A stretch of DNA of 8,166 nt from CAZAGT01 sp964484515 (GCA_964484515.1 CAZAGT010000232.1:1-8166); one strand, 5' to 3'; counted from the first letter of the stretch, positions 1-7,024 are shown. Notes: generated from the sequence alone by a model not told the origin. Numbers and translations: made by a program.

Positions 1-207
1 GCCCCGAGCTCACGGCCGAGGGGCAAGGCGGCCGGAGCAGATTCAGAGAATGAGCAAAGGCACGCAACCCGACAGATACCTCGGTGGCCCTCCGGCCGCC
101 TCGGGTAGCGCCTTATGCAGAGACATCGCACTCAATTCCTCGTTTTTGAAAAAAGACCCCCATGACCGGACGCAGTCCGCCTTAGTGAGTTTCTGGAAAC
201 GAGCCTG
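1..207. other. Left-edge stretch without a recognisable gene
   Basis: This is the sequence downstream of the last gene of the minus-strand operon. On the minus strand, stop codons interrupt the frames within the first 100 bases or so; the longest start-to-stop read there (start near 117) is about 27 codons and resembles nothing I know. The plus-strand open frame beginning at 50 has low-complexity composition and no family features. Apart from a weak terminator-like hairpin at 149-179, I see nothing here. Confidence 0.5.
149..179 (-). terminator. Weak terminator-like hairpin after the HydS-like operon
   Basis: Read on the minus strand, a short stem (CGGAC, loop TGC, GTCCG; bases 179-167) is followed about 12 bases later by a run of six T (154-149). 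It lies about 30 bases past the stop of the last operon gene. The stem is only 5 bp and the gap to the T-run is longer than in a classical intrinsic terminator, so the call is tentative and rests mainly on position. Confidence 0.25.
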
Positions 208-561
208 CTACCTTTCGCCTGCATCGGCGCGAATCCCGGCAGCGAAAAGTTCACCCGCCAGCCGGTAGGCAGGTAACTGTGACGTGAGGATCGGAATCCC
301 TTCCTGGTCGGCCTTGGCCTTGGCGTCTTCATCCGGAGCGCGCCCGTTCACCAGGACGATGGCCGCCATCTCCCTGAGAACCGCGACAGCAACGATATTC
401 TGATGCGACTGGATGGTCAGCCAAATCGAGCCATGCGGCGCATTGGCCATGACGTCACTGAGGAGATCGCCGCAGTAGCCGTTCTCGACCTCCCGATCCA
501 AGCCACTCGTCCCGCACACGACCACCACCGGTAAGCGATCCGGAAGCTCACGCACTTTCAT
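208..561 (-). CDS. DRTGG-type small protein (second copy)
   Basis: A 117-residue soluble protein with alternating hydrophobic strands and helices and no signal peptide or membrane segment. It aligns without gaps along its whole length with the other 117-residue protein of this operon (2325-2678). About a third of the central positions are identical, including the DLxSD stretch at residues 32-36, a conserved LT, VxG near residue 73, GxPxL and LF..G near the end. The family is the DRTGG-like domain, otherwise known between the CBS domains of regulatory pyrophosphatases and in the N-terminal extension of some phosphotransacetylases, where it is thought to be regulatory. Free-standing copies are known beside HydS-like and HydA/HndA genes. 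The start overlaps the end of the hydrogenase-like gene by 14 bases, with a GGAGG ribosome site inside that gene, so translation is probably coupled. Its ligand and exact role are unknown. Confidence 0.75.
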   Translation of the reverse strand: MKVRELPDRLPVVVVCGTSGLDREVENGYCGDLLSDVMANAPHGSIWLTIQSHQNIVAVAVLREMAAIVLVNGRAPDEDAKAKADQEGIPILTSQLPAYRLAGELFAAGIRADAGER

Positions 562-1873
562 TCCATCCCTCCTCTTTCCTCCCGTTCACCTGAGGACCTT
601 TAAATTCCTCATTCCTCGGCCTCAACCGGCAAATACAATTCTCCATTCGGTTACGACCATCAACAACGTCTTCTGCAAATGTGCGGCAGTCGGGACTACC
701 GCACAGGCCGCACTCCTTGCCGGGCAGGTTCCGCAGAATCTTTTCGACCTTCTCCTGGCGCCGGATGGCGTCGCTGATGGACAGTCGTGGCGTCGGAACC
801 CGGGGCGAGCACTTCATCTCTTCCTCACAAAAGAACCAACCCTCCTGATAGAGCTTGCTGGCGTACTCGACCTTGACCCTTTTCTCTATGCCGAAAGTGC
901 GGACGAGCCTTTGGACCGTGCGCTTGGCCTGGTACTTGTCCGCCGCCGTCATCAGGCCGCCGATGCACCCCTCGGGACACGCCCGGAATTCCACATACTC
1001 GATATCGCGAAGAAGACCCATTTCGATCTTCTCCAAGTACCGGATAGTTTCCTCAATGCCGGAGACGGCCAGGTAGTTGCCGGACTCCAAGCCCGCAATC
1101 TCACCTCCTGAATGAGCCCATCCTAAACCGACCCCGCCGGAGCGGTGGAGTACCACGTCCCCTTCCACGTCAGAGAGGTTCTTTAACACGACATCGTAGA
1201 TCTCATTGATCCCCACGGCGCCGTCCAGGTATGAACAGTTCGCCAACACTGGCTCTTTGATCGAGATCATCTTGGCCGAGCAAGGCGTTACGTGATAGAC
1301 CCCGATCTCCTCGGGCTTGAAGATGGTTCGATCGTAGAATCGTTTCTTCAACTCGCGCGCCGCGATCTCGCGCGGAGTCAGGATCGGCAGAATGTGGTCG
1401 TATAGCTCGGGAAAACGATAGGTAATGATCCTGTTCACCACCGGGCAAATTGGAGAAATCAAGGGCCAGGGCGCCCGCTCCTGATTACGGTTTTCCTTGA
1501 TGTATAGTTCGGTGGCGACATTGAACAGTTCCATGGTATACGATTGGTCGTAGACGTGATTGAATACCCTGCGAAGCGCCAAGAGGATATCATTCGGCAT
1601 GACGTGTTCACCGAATTGGGAATAGAGAACCGGCGATACGCTGACGATGGTAAAGCGGCTCAACTTGAGGGCGTCGCTGCCGGCCGTGCTCGCCTTGATG
1701 GCCCTGCGCTCACACACCCGAATGCAATTGCCGCAATCAATGCATATCCCTTCTATCCGTGCCTTTTCATCCCTGATACGGATCGCCTTGTTGGCGCAGG
1801 CCTGCATGCACCTGACACAGCCATTGCACAGGGTTTCATCAATCTGGACGTAATGAACTGGGCTATGCTCCAT
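548..1873 (-). CDS. HydS-like [FeFe]-hydrogenase homologue with three Fe-S domains
   Basis: A 441-residue cytoplasmic iron-sulfur protein. The N-terminus has two ferredoxin-type 4Fe-4S motifs (Cys16/19/22/26 and Cys44/47/50/54). The middle (about 70-340) is the H-cluster domain of [FeFe] hydrogenases. The four cluster cysteines appear present: Cys143 (ICP, motif L1), Cys198 (TPCSAK with Lys201, L2) and Cys299/Cys303 (ACPEGC, L3). The C-terminus has a further 4Fe-4S domain (Cys388/391/396 and Cys413) of the type seen in RnfB and CODH-linked proteins. The motifs are divergent: the proton-relay cysteine before Cys143 is Ile, the Met of L2 is Thr, and the Met of L3 is Arg. This matches the putatively sensory HydS-like groups rather than the fast catalytic enzymes. 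The gene overlaps the HATPase gene by 11 bases and the following DRTGG gene by 14, so it is tightly coupled in the operon. A sensor role is inferred; slow H2 turnover is also possible. Confidence 0.85.
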   Translation of the reverse strand: MEHSPVHYVQIDETLCNGCVRCMQACANKAIRIRDEKARIEGICIDCGNCIRVCERRAIKASTAGSDALKLSRFTIVSVSPVLYSQFGEHVMPNDILLALRRVFNHVYDQSYTMELFNVATELYIKENRNQERAPWPLISPICPVVNRIITYRFPELYDHILPILTPREIAARELKKRFYDRTIFKPEEIGVYHVTPCSAKMISIKEPVLANCSYLDGAVGINEIYDVVLKNLSDVEGDVVLHRSGGVGLGWAHSGGEIAGLESGNYLAVSGIEETIRYLEKIEMGLLRDIEYVEFRACPEGCIGGLMTAADKYQAKRTVQRLVRTFGIEKRVKVEYASKLYQEGWFFCEEEMKCSPRVPTPRLSISDAIRRQEKVEKILRNLPGKECGLCGSPDCRTFAEDVVDGRNRMENCICRLRPRNEEFKGPQVNGRKEEGWNESA

Positions 1874-2297
1874 TTACGCTCACCCGAAACGACATCTTCA
1901 AGTACGTGCCCTCGCCCTTCTTGGACCGAATCTCCAGTTCGTCGGCGTTTTTCTTGATGTTCGGAAGCCCCATTCCGGCGCCAAACCCCATCTCACGGTA
2001 TTCGTCTTTAGCGGTGGAATACCCTTCCTGAAGGGCCAGCCCAATGTCTTCAATCCCGGGGCCATCGTCACGGACTTCGATCACGATCCCTTTGCCGTCG
2101 ACGTTGAGAGAGAGGGTGCCGTCAGATCCGTACATCACCACGTTCATCTCGGATTCGTAGGCACAGACCGATGCTCGTCGTACCAGCACCGAATCGAAGC
2201 CGATCGCCTTCAAGGTACTCTTGACCTGAAGGGCCCCTTCTCCGGCGCGCAGAAAATCCCTAGCCCTGATGCTGTATTCCCTCGTCAACTGCGTCAT
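1863..2297 (-). CDS. RsbW/SpoIIAB-like HATPase (anti-sigma-type serine kinase fold)
   Basis: A 144-residue stand-alone GHKL ATPase domain. The N-box is at residues 40-52 (Glu48, Asn52 in YESEMN), the G1 box DDGPGIED at 77-84, and the G2 box GFGAGMGLPNIKKNAD at 104-119. The length equals that of SpoIIAB/RsbW proteins. There is no histidine-phosphorylation (DHp) domain, receiver or membrane segment, so it is not an ordinary sensor kinase. Family members bind ATP and either sequester a sigma factor or phosphorylate an anti-sigma antagonist. Homologues recur next to HydS-like genes, where the target is unknown. No sigma factor or STAS antagonist is visible in this window. The start chosen has only a weak purine-rich region upstream. 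A four-codon reading frame overlaps the start (ATG at 2305, TGA sharing bases with the ATG). The 3' end overlaps the hydrogenase-like gene. Confidence 0.8.
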   Translation of the reverse strand: MTQLTREYSIRARDFLRAGEGALQVKSTLKAIGFDSVLVRRASVCAYESEMNVVMYGSDGTLSLNVDGKGIVIEVRDDGPGIEDIGLALQEGYSTAKDEYREMGFGAGMGLPNIKKNADELEIRSKKGEGTYLKMSFRVSVNGA

Positions 2298-2324
2298 GTC
2301 AAACCCATCGGGCTCGCTTCCCGT

Positions 2325-2678
2325 TTAGGTATCCTCCCTGATGCTTTTGAGGCCTTTGCTGAACAATATGCCGCAGGATGAGTACATGTTGAGGGGGCTG
2401 GACAAAAGAGGAAGCCCGTGCTCCTGAGCGTGTGCAATCATCTCCTGGTTCGGCTTCTTACCCCTCACAAAGACGACGGCCATCATGCCGGCGATAACCG
2501 ATGTGCGAATGACCTGAATGCTTGTAAGCCCGGTTAACAGCAACGCTCCTTCCTTTGGAAGCCGTAACAGGTCGCTCATCAAATCGCTCGCAGCCCCTCC
2601 CTTGATCTCCACATCGAGCTTATCATGACCGACGAGGACTTCAGCGCCCAGCACATCCTTGATCTCGGATAGTCTCAT
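2325..2678 (-). CDS. DRTGG-type small protein (first copy)
   Basis: A 117-residue soluble protein that is a paralogue of the last gene of the operon: same length, colinear without gaps, about a third identical over residues 30-110. It has the alternating strand/helix pattern of DRTGG-like domains, with SDLMSDLL at 31-38, LLLTG near 47-51, a VVFVRGKKP segment near 68-76 and LPLLSS near 89-94. The literal DRTGG sequence is not present, so assignment rests on overall pattern and on context. It lies 21 bases after the [2Fe-2S] gene, with a GGAGGA ribosome site in that gap, and 27 bases before the HATPase gene. The domain is regarded as regulatory and possibly ligand-binding. A role as the sensing or adaptor partner of the HydS-like protein and HATPase is inference. 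Confidence 0.75.
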   Translation of the reverse strand: MRLSEIKDVLGAEVLVGHDKLDVEIKGGAASDLMSDLLRLPKEGALLLTGLTSIQVIRTSVIAGMMAVVFVRGKKPNQEMIAHAQEHGLPLLSSPLNMYSSCGILFSKGLKSIREDT

Positions 2679-2699
2679 GGAGCTTCTATTCCTCCACCA

Positions 2700-3200
2700 T
2701 TATTCGTATTTATTCAGGATATCAGGCACCTTATCAGGCCGTACTCCGCCGTAGGTGTCTTCGTTGACGACGACGACCGGCGCCAGCCCGCAAGCGCCCA
2801 GACAACGAACCGCCTCGAGAGAAAAGCGTCTGTCCTCGGTGGTTTGGCCCACCTCGAGCTTGAACTCCCCCGTTAGCCGCTTCATAATGTCCTTCGTGCC
2901 CCGAACGTAACAGGCCGTCCCCAGACAAACCTTGATGGTATTCCGTCCTTTGGGAACCATGGAGAAAAACGAATAGAACGTAACCACGCCGTAAATCGTG
3001 CTGCCTGGTATGTTTAACCCGTTGCTGATATACTCCTGAAGTTCGACCGGCAAGTATCCCACCGTCTCCTGACACCCTTCCAGGACAGGGATGAGACACC
3101 CCGGCTTATCGCGAAACTGATCAATAATCTTATCCACTTTCGTCATCAACTCAGGGGTCAAGTCCGGATTCAGCGCTTCGAGCTCCTTCCTGTTGAGCAT
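2700..3200 (-). CDS. NuoE/HndA-like thioredoxin-fold [2Fe-2S] protein
   Basis: A 166-residue protein of the complex I 24-kDa subunit family, the usual length for stand-alone NuoE/HndA. An N-terminal helical bundle covers residues 1-75, including GYLP at 48-51 and the GVVTFYSFF segment at 71-79. The thioredoxin-like domain follows, with the four [2Fe-2S] ligands Cys92, Cys97, Cys133 and Cys137 (VCLGTACYVRG and CLGACGLAP). In Nuo and in NADH-dependent or bifurcating hydrogenases it partners the FMN subunit NuoF/HndC, but no such gene is in this window. Here it heads an operon of signalling-type genes, so it may pass electrons to the HydS-like protein or to a partner encoded elsewhere. The start is supported by a GGAGG site seven bases upstream. 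Confidence 0.88.
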   Translation of the reverse strand: MLNRKELEALNPDLTPELMTKVDKIIDQFRDKPGCLIPVLEGCQETVGYLPVELQEYISNGLNIPGSTIYGVVTFYSFFSMVPKGRNTIKVCLGTACYVRGTKDIMKRLTGEFKLEVGQTTEDRRFSLEAVRCLGACGLAPVVVVNEDTYGGVRPDKVPDILNKYE

Positions 3201-3262
3201 GCCTTTCCCTCCTCGTCGTTTTCAAGAAAACCGCACCGTCACAATCGCGCATTTGCGTAATA

Positions 3263-3272
3263 TAAACGTTTA
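3263..3272. promoter_or_regulatory. Short palindrome over the predicted transcription start
   Basis: TAAACGTTTA is a perfect 10-base palindrome in an AT-rich stretch, immediately downstream of the predicted -10 box of the minus-strand operon. It overlies the expected start site, a typical position for a repressor operator. It does not match the Rex consensus. At this length in AT-rich DNA it could be chance. Confidence 0.3.
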
Positions 3273-3300
3273 AATATAACAAAATATGCTTGTCCTTCAA
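3273..3300 (-). promoter_or_regulatory. Sigma-70-like promoter for the HydS-like operon
   Basis: On the minus strand, TTGAAG (3300-3295), a 16-base spacer and TATATT (3278-3273) resemble -35 and -10 boxes. TGT directly before TATATT gives an extended -10. The predicted start is near 3266, leaving a leader of about 65 bases before the [2Fe-2S] gene. This is the most AT-rich stretch of the divergent intergenic region. Judged by eye only. Confidence 0.45.
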
Positions 3301-3649
3301 AAGGTTTTTTGTGTTCCGGCTATCAGGACCCCTTGCCCTTGCTGCTCTTGCCTGCCAATCCACATCGCCTGCTTCAACCCGCCATTCACTATTCCCACTT
3401 GTGGTGGACCTCGATTCTCTTCGTTTCTTTTCAGCGGGCCGAAGGATCCTGAAAATCCCTTCTCTCCCGGAGGATGTTGCGGCCGAATGGGGGCCAGGCC
3501 CCTCGTATGGCCGGCAAATAAACGCCGAGCACCTTCGGCCCCGGCGGAAATGACATCGAGATTGATTTTGTAGTTACTTTTGGGTATGGGTACGATACGT
3601 AAGCTTTGTTTCTCTTCATGCCCTGCACAATGGGAAAGGAGGTCGCGCC

Positions 3650-4906
3650 ATGTGGAAAAAACGGGTCTTCACCATTACACTGCTCATCGTCTTCGGTCTC
3701 TTGGCGGGCAGTGGGGGCTTTGCCCTTGCTGTCGATGACATTCTGATCGGCTTTGTCCTGCCTCTCAGTGGCGGCTCCGCCACCATTGGCGCTCAGACCA
3801 AGAGCGGGGCGATCGTAGCTGCCGAGCAGATTAATCGGCAAGGGGGCGTGCTTTCCCTGGGTGGTGCCAAAATAAAGCTGATCTTCGGTGATTCGCAGAC
3901 CAAACCCGATATTGGGGCCTCGGAGACGGAGCGGTTGATCATGAGGGAAAAGGTGTCTTTGATCTGCGGAGCTTACAACAGCGCCGTGACCTTCCCCTCC
4001 AGTGAGGTCGCCGAAAGGTATAAGACCCCTTGGTTGGTCACGGGGTCGGTGAAGGACGAGATCACGGAACGGGGATTCGCGCATGTTTTCCGGCCGAATA
4101 ATAAGGCCGTCTATGATGCCAATGAACAGATTTCGGCCATCGAGCTCTTTAGGAAAGAATCCGGGCGCGGGCCCAAGAGGATTGGGATGCTCTACGAGGG
4201 GACCGACTGGGGCCGCTCGCATGCCGCCAACGTCCGCAAACTTCTGAAGAAAGAGGGCTACAAGCTCGTCATGGACGAGGCCTACCCTCCGGGCCAAATT
4301 GACTTCTCCCCGCAGCTATTAAAGATGCGGGCCAAGAAACCCGAGGCGATGATCGTCGCCCTCTATACGCCTGATCATATCATCTTTTCAAAACAGTACC
4401 TGGAGACCAGGCTCGATATACCTTACGGTATCCATTCGGTTGGGGCCGGTTCGGAGGATCCGGCGTTCTACAAGGCGGTTCCGCAAGCGGCCGTGGACTA
4501 CATGTTCGTCCAGGAGGACTGGCAGATAGACAAGTTGGAAGGCATTTCCTCGGGTCCCCTTTACGAGGGCAATCGGCGGTTTGAAGAGCTCATGGGCTAT
4601 CCCATGAATGCCTATGGGGCGCAGGGCTACTCCAATATGTATGTGATCTACGACGCCGTGGAGCGGGCCGGATCACCTGAACGAAATAAGATCAGAGACG
4701 CATTGGCGGCGACGAACATCACGCGCGGACCGGCGCTGATTATGGGATACCAGAAGATTGCCTTTGACGACAATGGCCAGAACGTGGACGCCCACGGGGT
4801 GATTTCGCAAAACCAGGGCGGAAAACGGATAACCATGTGGCCTTTGGCTAATCGCCCTTCCGGGGCCACTCCTATTTGGCCCATCCCTAGCTGGAAGAGC
4901 CGGTGA
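3650..4906 (+). CDS. LivK-like periplasmic substrate-binding protein (HAAT ABC importer)
   Basis: A 418-residue exported protein. The signal peptide has a basic start (MWKKR), a hydrophobic core at residues 6-22 and a likely signal peptidase I site ALA-VDD after residue 27. There is no lipobox Cys. The mature part starts with IGFVLPLSGGSATIGAQTKSGAIVAAEQIN and LSLGGAKIKLIFGDSQTKPD, hallmarks of the type I periplasmic binding fold of the branched-chain amino acid family (Peripla_BP_6). GTDWGRSHA and the KPEAMIVALYTPDHIIFSKQ stretch form the second lobe. The length is typical. It captures a small substrate in the periplasm for the LivH/LivM permeases encoded next. The family also handles urea, short amides, aromatic acids and other acids, so the substrate cannot be fixed. 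The start is decided by AAAGGAGGT at 3635-3643, six bases before the ATG. Confidence 0.9.
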   Translation: MWKKRVFTITLLIVFGLLAGSGGFALAVDDILIGFVLPLSGGSATIGAQTKSGAIVAAEQINRQGGVLSLGGAKIKLIFGDSQTKPDIGASETERLIMREKVSLICGAYNSAVTFPSSEVAERYKTPWLVTGSVKDEITERGFAHVFRPNNKAVYDANEQISAIELFRKESGRGPKRIGMLYEGTDWGRSHAANVRKLLKKEGYKLVMDEAYPPGQIDFSPQLLKMRAKKPEAMIVALYTPDHIIFSKQYLETRLDIPYGIHSVGAGSEDPAFYKAVPQAAVDYMFVQEDWQIDKLEGISSGPLYEGNRRFEELMGYPMNAYGAQGYSNMYVIYDAVERAGSPERNKIRDALAATNITRGPALIMGYQKIAFDDNGQNVDAHGVISQNQGGKRITMWPLANRPSGATPIWPIPSWKSR

Positions 4907-4932
4907 TCGTGCCGCTTTCAAGGTGAAGGCCG

Positions 4933-5820
4933 ATGGAGCCTATTATCCTCGGAATCGCCCTGGTCAACGGGATTCTGATCGGAGGTCTCTACGGAGCGGT
5001 CGCCCTCAGCCTCAGCCTCATCTTCGGGGTGATGAGGGTGATCAATTTTGCCCACGGCTCCCTCTTAATGGTCGCCATGTTTGTCTCCTACTGGTTGTGG
5101 CGGCTCTTGGGTCTGAACCCCTACATTTCAATCGTCTGCACGGCGCCCGTCCTTTTCGGGCTCGGGTACTTCATCCAGGCCACGATCATTTCTCCCCTCT
5201 TCAAGAGGGAACGCGCGATGGTCCTGGAGCCACTCAGCGTCTTGCTTCTCACCGCCGGGGTCTTCATGATCCTGGACAACTCCGCCCTGCTCTTCTTTGG
5301 ACCGGACTTTAGGGCCGTCCAGATGGATTTCTCCATCAAGACGATTCGGATCGGGATCCTTTCTATTAACTGGGCCCGATTGATCGCCTTTTTGGCGGGC
5401 ATCGGGGTGACCATCGCCTTAAGCCTTTTCCTTTCACACGCTGAAATGGGCCGCGCCATCCGCGCCACGGCCCAAAACCGGGACGCTGCCTCACTCAGCG
5501 GTATCGACGTACCGAAGATCTATAACATCACCTTCGGTTTGGGCTGTGCGGTGCTGGGCATCATCGGCACCCTCATGGTTCCCTTCTATCCTGTCAGCCC
5601 TTCACTTGGAATCGCGTTCGGTATCAAATCGTTTATCGTGGTCGTCCTGGGCGGGATCGGTAGTCTCCCCGGATGCATCTTGGGAGGACTCATACTGGGG
5701 ATCGTCGAATCGGTCACGGCCCAGTTTGTCACTTCGACTTCCGCAGCCATATTCTCTTTCGTGATCTTCATCCTGGTCCTGACGTTCAGACCGACGGGCC
5801 TCTTGGGACAGAGGGTTTGA
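4933..5820 (+). CDS. livH: LivH-like inner-membrane permease of a HAAT ABC importer
   Basis: A 295-residue, very hydrophobic protein with about eight membrane spans, the normal LivH length. Family signatures are present: GLYGAVALSLSLIFGVMRVINFAHGSL near the N-terminus, the cytoplasmic coupling loop MGRAIRATAQNRDAASLSGID that contacts the ATPase, and VVVLGGIGSLPGCILGGLILGIVES followed by a last span ending in FRPTGLLGQ. It forms one half of the membrane channel, with LivM as the other half. It starts 26 bases after the binding-protein gene, with AAGGTGA at 4920-4926 as ribosome site, so the two are surely cotranscribed. The substrate follows the binding protein and is unknown. Confidence 0.92.
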   Translation: MEPIILGIALVNGILIGGLYGAVALSLSLIFGVMRVINFAHGSLLMVAMFVSYWLWRLLGLNPYISIVCTAPVLFGLGYFIQATIISPLFKRERAMVLEPLSVLLLTAGVFMILDNSALLFFGPDFRAVQMDFSIKTIRIGILSINWARLIAFLAGIGVTIALSLFLSHAEMGRAIRATAQNRDAASLSGIDVPKIYNITFGLGCAVLGIIGTLMVPFYPVSPSLGIAFGIKSFIVVVLGGIGSLPGCILGGLILGIVESVTAQFVTSTSAAIFSFVIFILVLTFRPTGLLGQRV

Positions 5821-6020
5821 TGATGTGCGGTGTACCAAGCTCGAATTGGGGAGGGTTTCCGTTCGCAAGCTTCAAGGGCCCTTGAAGAAAGTGACTAGAG
5901 TTGGAAGTGACTAACGTGAGCTGAAGAGGCCGGGTATTGGCCGTCTCAAAGTTGCTCATTGAGCGAACCTTGTTTTTGATCTATCAGCCATGAGCTGAAT
6001 TGCCTGCTTTTGCGTAGCCG
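5821..6020. other. Unusual 200-base gap between livH and livM
   Basis: Liv permease genes normally overlap or lie a few bases apart. This gap has no open frame of note. It holds the 18-base palindrome at 5870-5887, an 11-base near-perfect direct repeat containing AAGTGACTA (5887-5897 and 5903-5913, period 16), and TGAGCTGAA twice (5917-5925 and 5991-5999). A short stem GCTC-ATT-GAGC lies at 5954-5964. It may hold an attenuator, processing site or remnant of an insertion; none is recognised. Confidence 0.5.
5870..5887. repeat. 18-base perfect palindrome in the livH-livM gap
   Basis: CTTCAAGGGCCCTTGAAG is a perfect inverted repeat with no central spacer. As RNA it would form a short hairpin with a strained loop. 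No T-run follows on either strand, so it does not look like an intrinsic terminator. It could be a dimeric protein binding site or an RNA processing/stability element that sets different livH and livM levels. Confidence 0.6.
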
Positions 6021-7010
6021 ATGCCGATTGATACGACGAACAAGCTCAAGGTCTTATTACCCATCGGGCTGCTGTTTCTTCTCCTGATTCCCTTGATCGT
6101 CCGGGATGAGTACATCCTGCATGTCCTCATCATGATCCTGTACTTCGCCTACTTGGCCTCAGCCTGGAACATCATCTGCGGCTATGTGGGTCAATTATCG
6201 CTGGGGCATTCCGTGTTTTCCGGTATTGGCGGCTATGTATCGGTCCTGATGTTTATTCACCTTGGTCTGACGCCCTGGATTGGAATGCTCTTGGGTGGTC
6301 TCTGCGCCGCCTTGCTCGGTATCATCATCGGCTTTCCCACCTTTCGCCTACGGGGGCCCTACTTCGCCTTGACGACGATTGCCTTTGCCGAGATCCTCCG
6401 GATTTGGTTTGAAAATACTGAAGAGTTCCTGGGTATCGAGATCAAGGGTGCAATGGGCCTGCTCGTGCCCTTGAAGGGTCACAGTCCGGCGGTCTTTCAA
6501 TTCACGACCAAAGAACCCTACTACTACATCATGCTCGCCATGCTTGTTACGGTCATGATCATCACCTTTCGGATGGAGAGATCCCGACTCGGGTTTTATC
6601 TCAAGGCCATCCGGGGCGATCAGGATGCCGCCGAGGCCATCGGCGTCCATCCTACTCGTTATACCCTGACAGCCATGGGTCTAAGTGCTTTTCTGACAGG
6701 TTTGGGGGGCAGTTTCTACGCGCAGTTCTTCCGGTATATTAACCCAGAGCGCAATATGGGCATTGACCTATCTATCGATATGGCCCTGATGGGAATCGTG
6801 GGTGGTCAGGGAACTGTTCTCGGTCCCGTACTGGGGGCCTTTCTCTTGACTCCAGCCGGAGAGATAAGTCGCGCCTATTTCGGTGGCAAGTTCATGGGGC
6901 TTCACCTTATCGTCTACGGCATTGTCCTGGTGCTGGCCGTCCTGTTCTTGCCAAAAGGGCTCATAGATCCCTTGCGCAGGCTGATATTCCGCCAGGCGGA
7001 CCGGCGTTGA
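6021..7010 (+). CDS. livM: LivM-like inner-membrane permease of a HAAT ABC importer
   Basis: A 329-residue membrane protein with roughly nine to ten hydrophobic spans. LivM signatures are clear: SAWNIICGYVGQLSLGHSVFSGIGGYV near residues 47-73, FPTFRLRGPYFALTTIAFAEI near 107-127, the ATPase-coupling loop RLGFYLKAIRGDQDAAEAIGV, GLGGSFYAQ, and GIVGGQGTVLGPVLGAFLL before a last span and a basic tail. It pairs with LivH to form the channel. The start ATG is fixed closely because a stop (TAG) lies just six bases upstream in frame. No Shine-Dalgarno sequence is visible in front of it, which, with the 200-base gap, suggests weak or specially controlled initiation. The LivG and LivF ATPases that usually follow are absent; a repeat-bounded segment begins at its stop codon. 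Confidence 0.92.
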   Translation: MPIDTTNKLKVLLPIGLLFLLLIPLIVRDEYILHVLIMILYFAYLASAWNIICGYVGQLSLGHSVFSGIGGYVSVLMFIHLGLTPWIGMLLGGLCAALLGIIIGFPTFRLRGPYFALTTIAFAEILRIWFENTEEFLGIEIKGAMGLLVPLKGHSPAVFQFTTKEPYYYIMLAMLVTVMIITFRMERSRLGFYLKAIRGDQDAAEAIGVHPTRYTLTAMGLSAFLTGLGGSFYAQFFRYINPERNMGIDLSIDMALMGIVGGQGTVLGPVLGAFLLTPAGEISRAYFGGKFMGLHLIVYGIVLVLAVLFLPKGLIDPLRRLIFRQADRR

Positions 7011-7024
7011 TTAGAATGAAATCA

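Larger units (their letters stand above)
3201..3649. other. Divergent intergenic region (449 bases)
   Basis: The minus-strand operon and the plus-strand liv genes diverge from here. The left third carries the AT-rich promoter of the minus-strand operon. Bases 3300-3600 are GC-richer and hold short open frames on both strands (for example 3290-3553 plus) with no recognisable family or ribosome site, so I do not call them genes. Small inverted repeats occur: GGGGCC and GGCCCC separated by one base at 3490-3502, and CGCCG/CGGCG at 3523-3546. I found no convincing plus-strand promoter for the liv genes; the candidate TTGTAG, 17 bases, TACGAT near 3568-3596 is weak. Long enough for a leader RNA, but none is recognised. 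Confidence 0.5.

Noticed and set aside
1544..1957. 137-codon plus-strand open frame
   Set aside because: Antisense to the ferredoxin-like N-terminus of the HydS-like gene and the end of the HATPase gene; no ribosome site or recognisable motif.
3253..3282. Possible Rex (NADH-sensing repressor) site in the promoter region
   Set aside because: TTG and CAA lie 30 bases apart at the ends of an AT-rich stretch, but the 18-base spacing and half-site sequence of known Rex operators are not met.
3431..4297. 288-codon open frame on the minus strand
   Set aside because: It is antisense to the well-supported LivK-like gene, has no family features and is rich in Gly/Pro/Arg, as expected of a shadow frame in GC-rich coding DNA.
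5870..5887. Intrinsic terminator between livH and livM
   Set aside because: The palindrome is perfect, but no T-run follows on either strand, and the stem has no natural loop.
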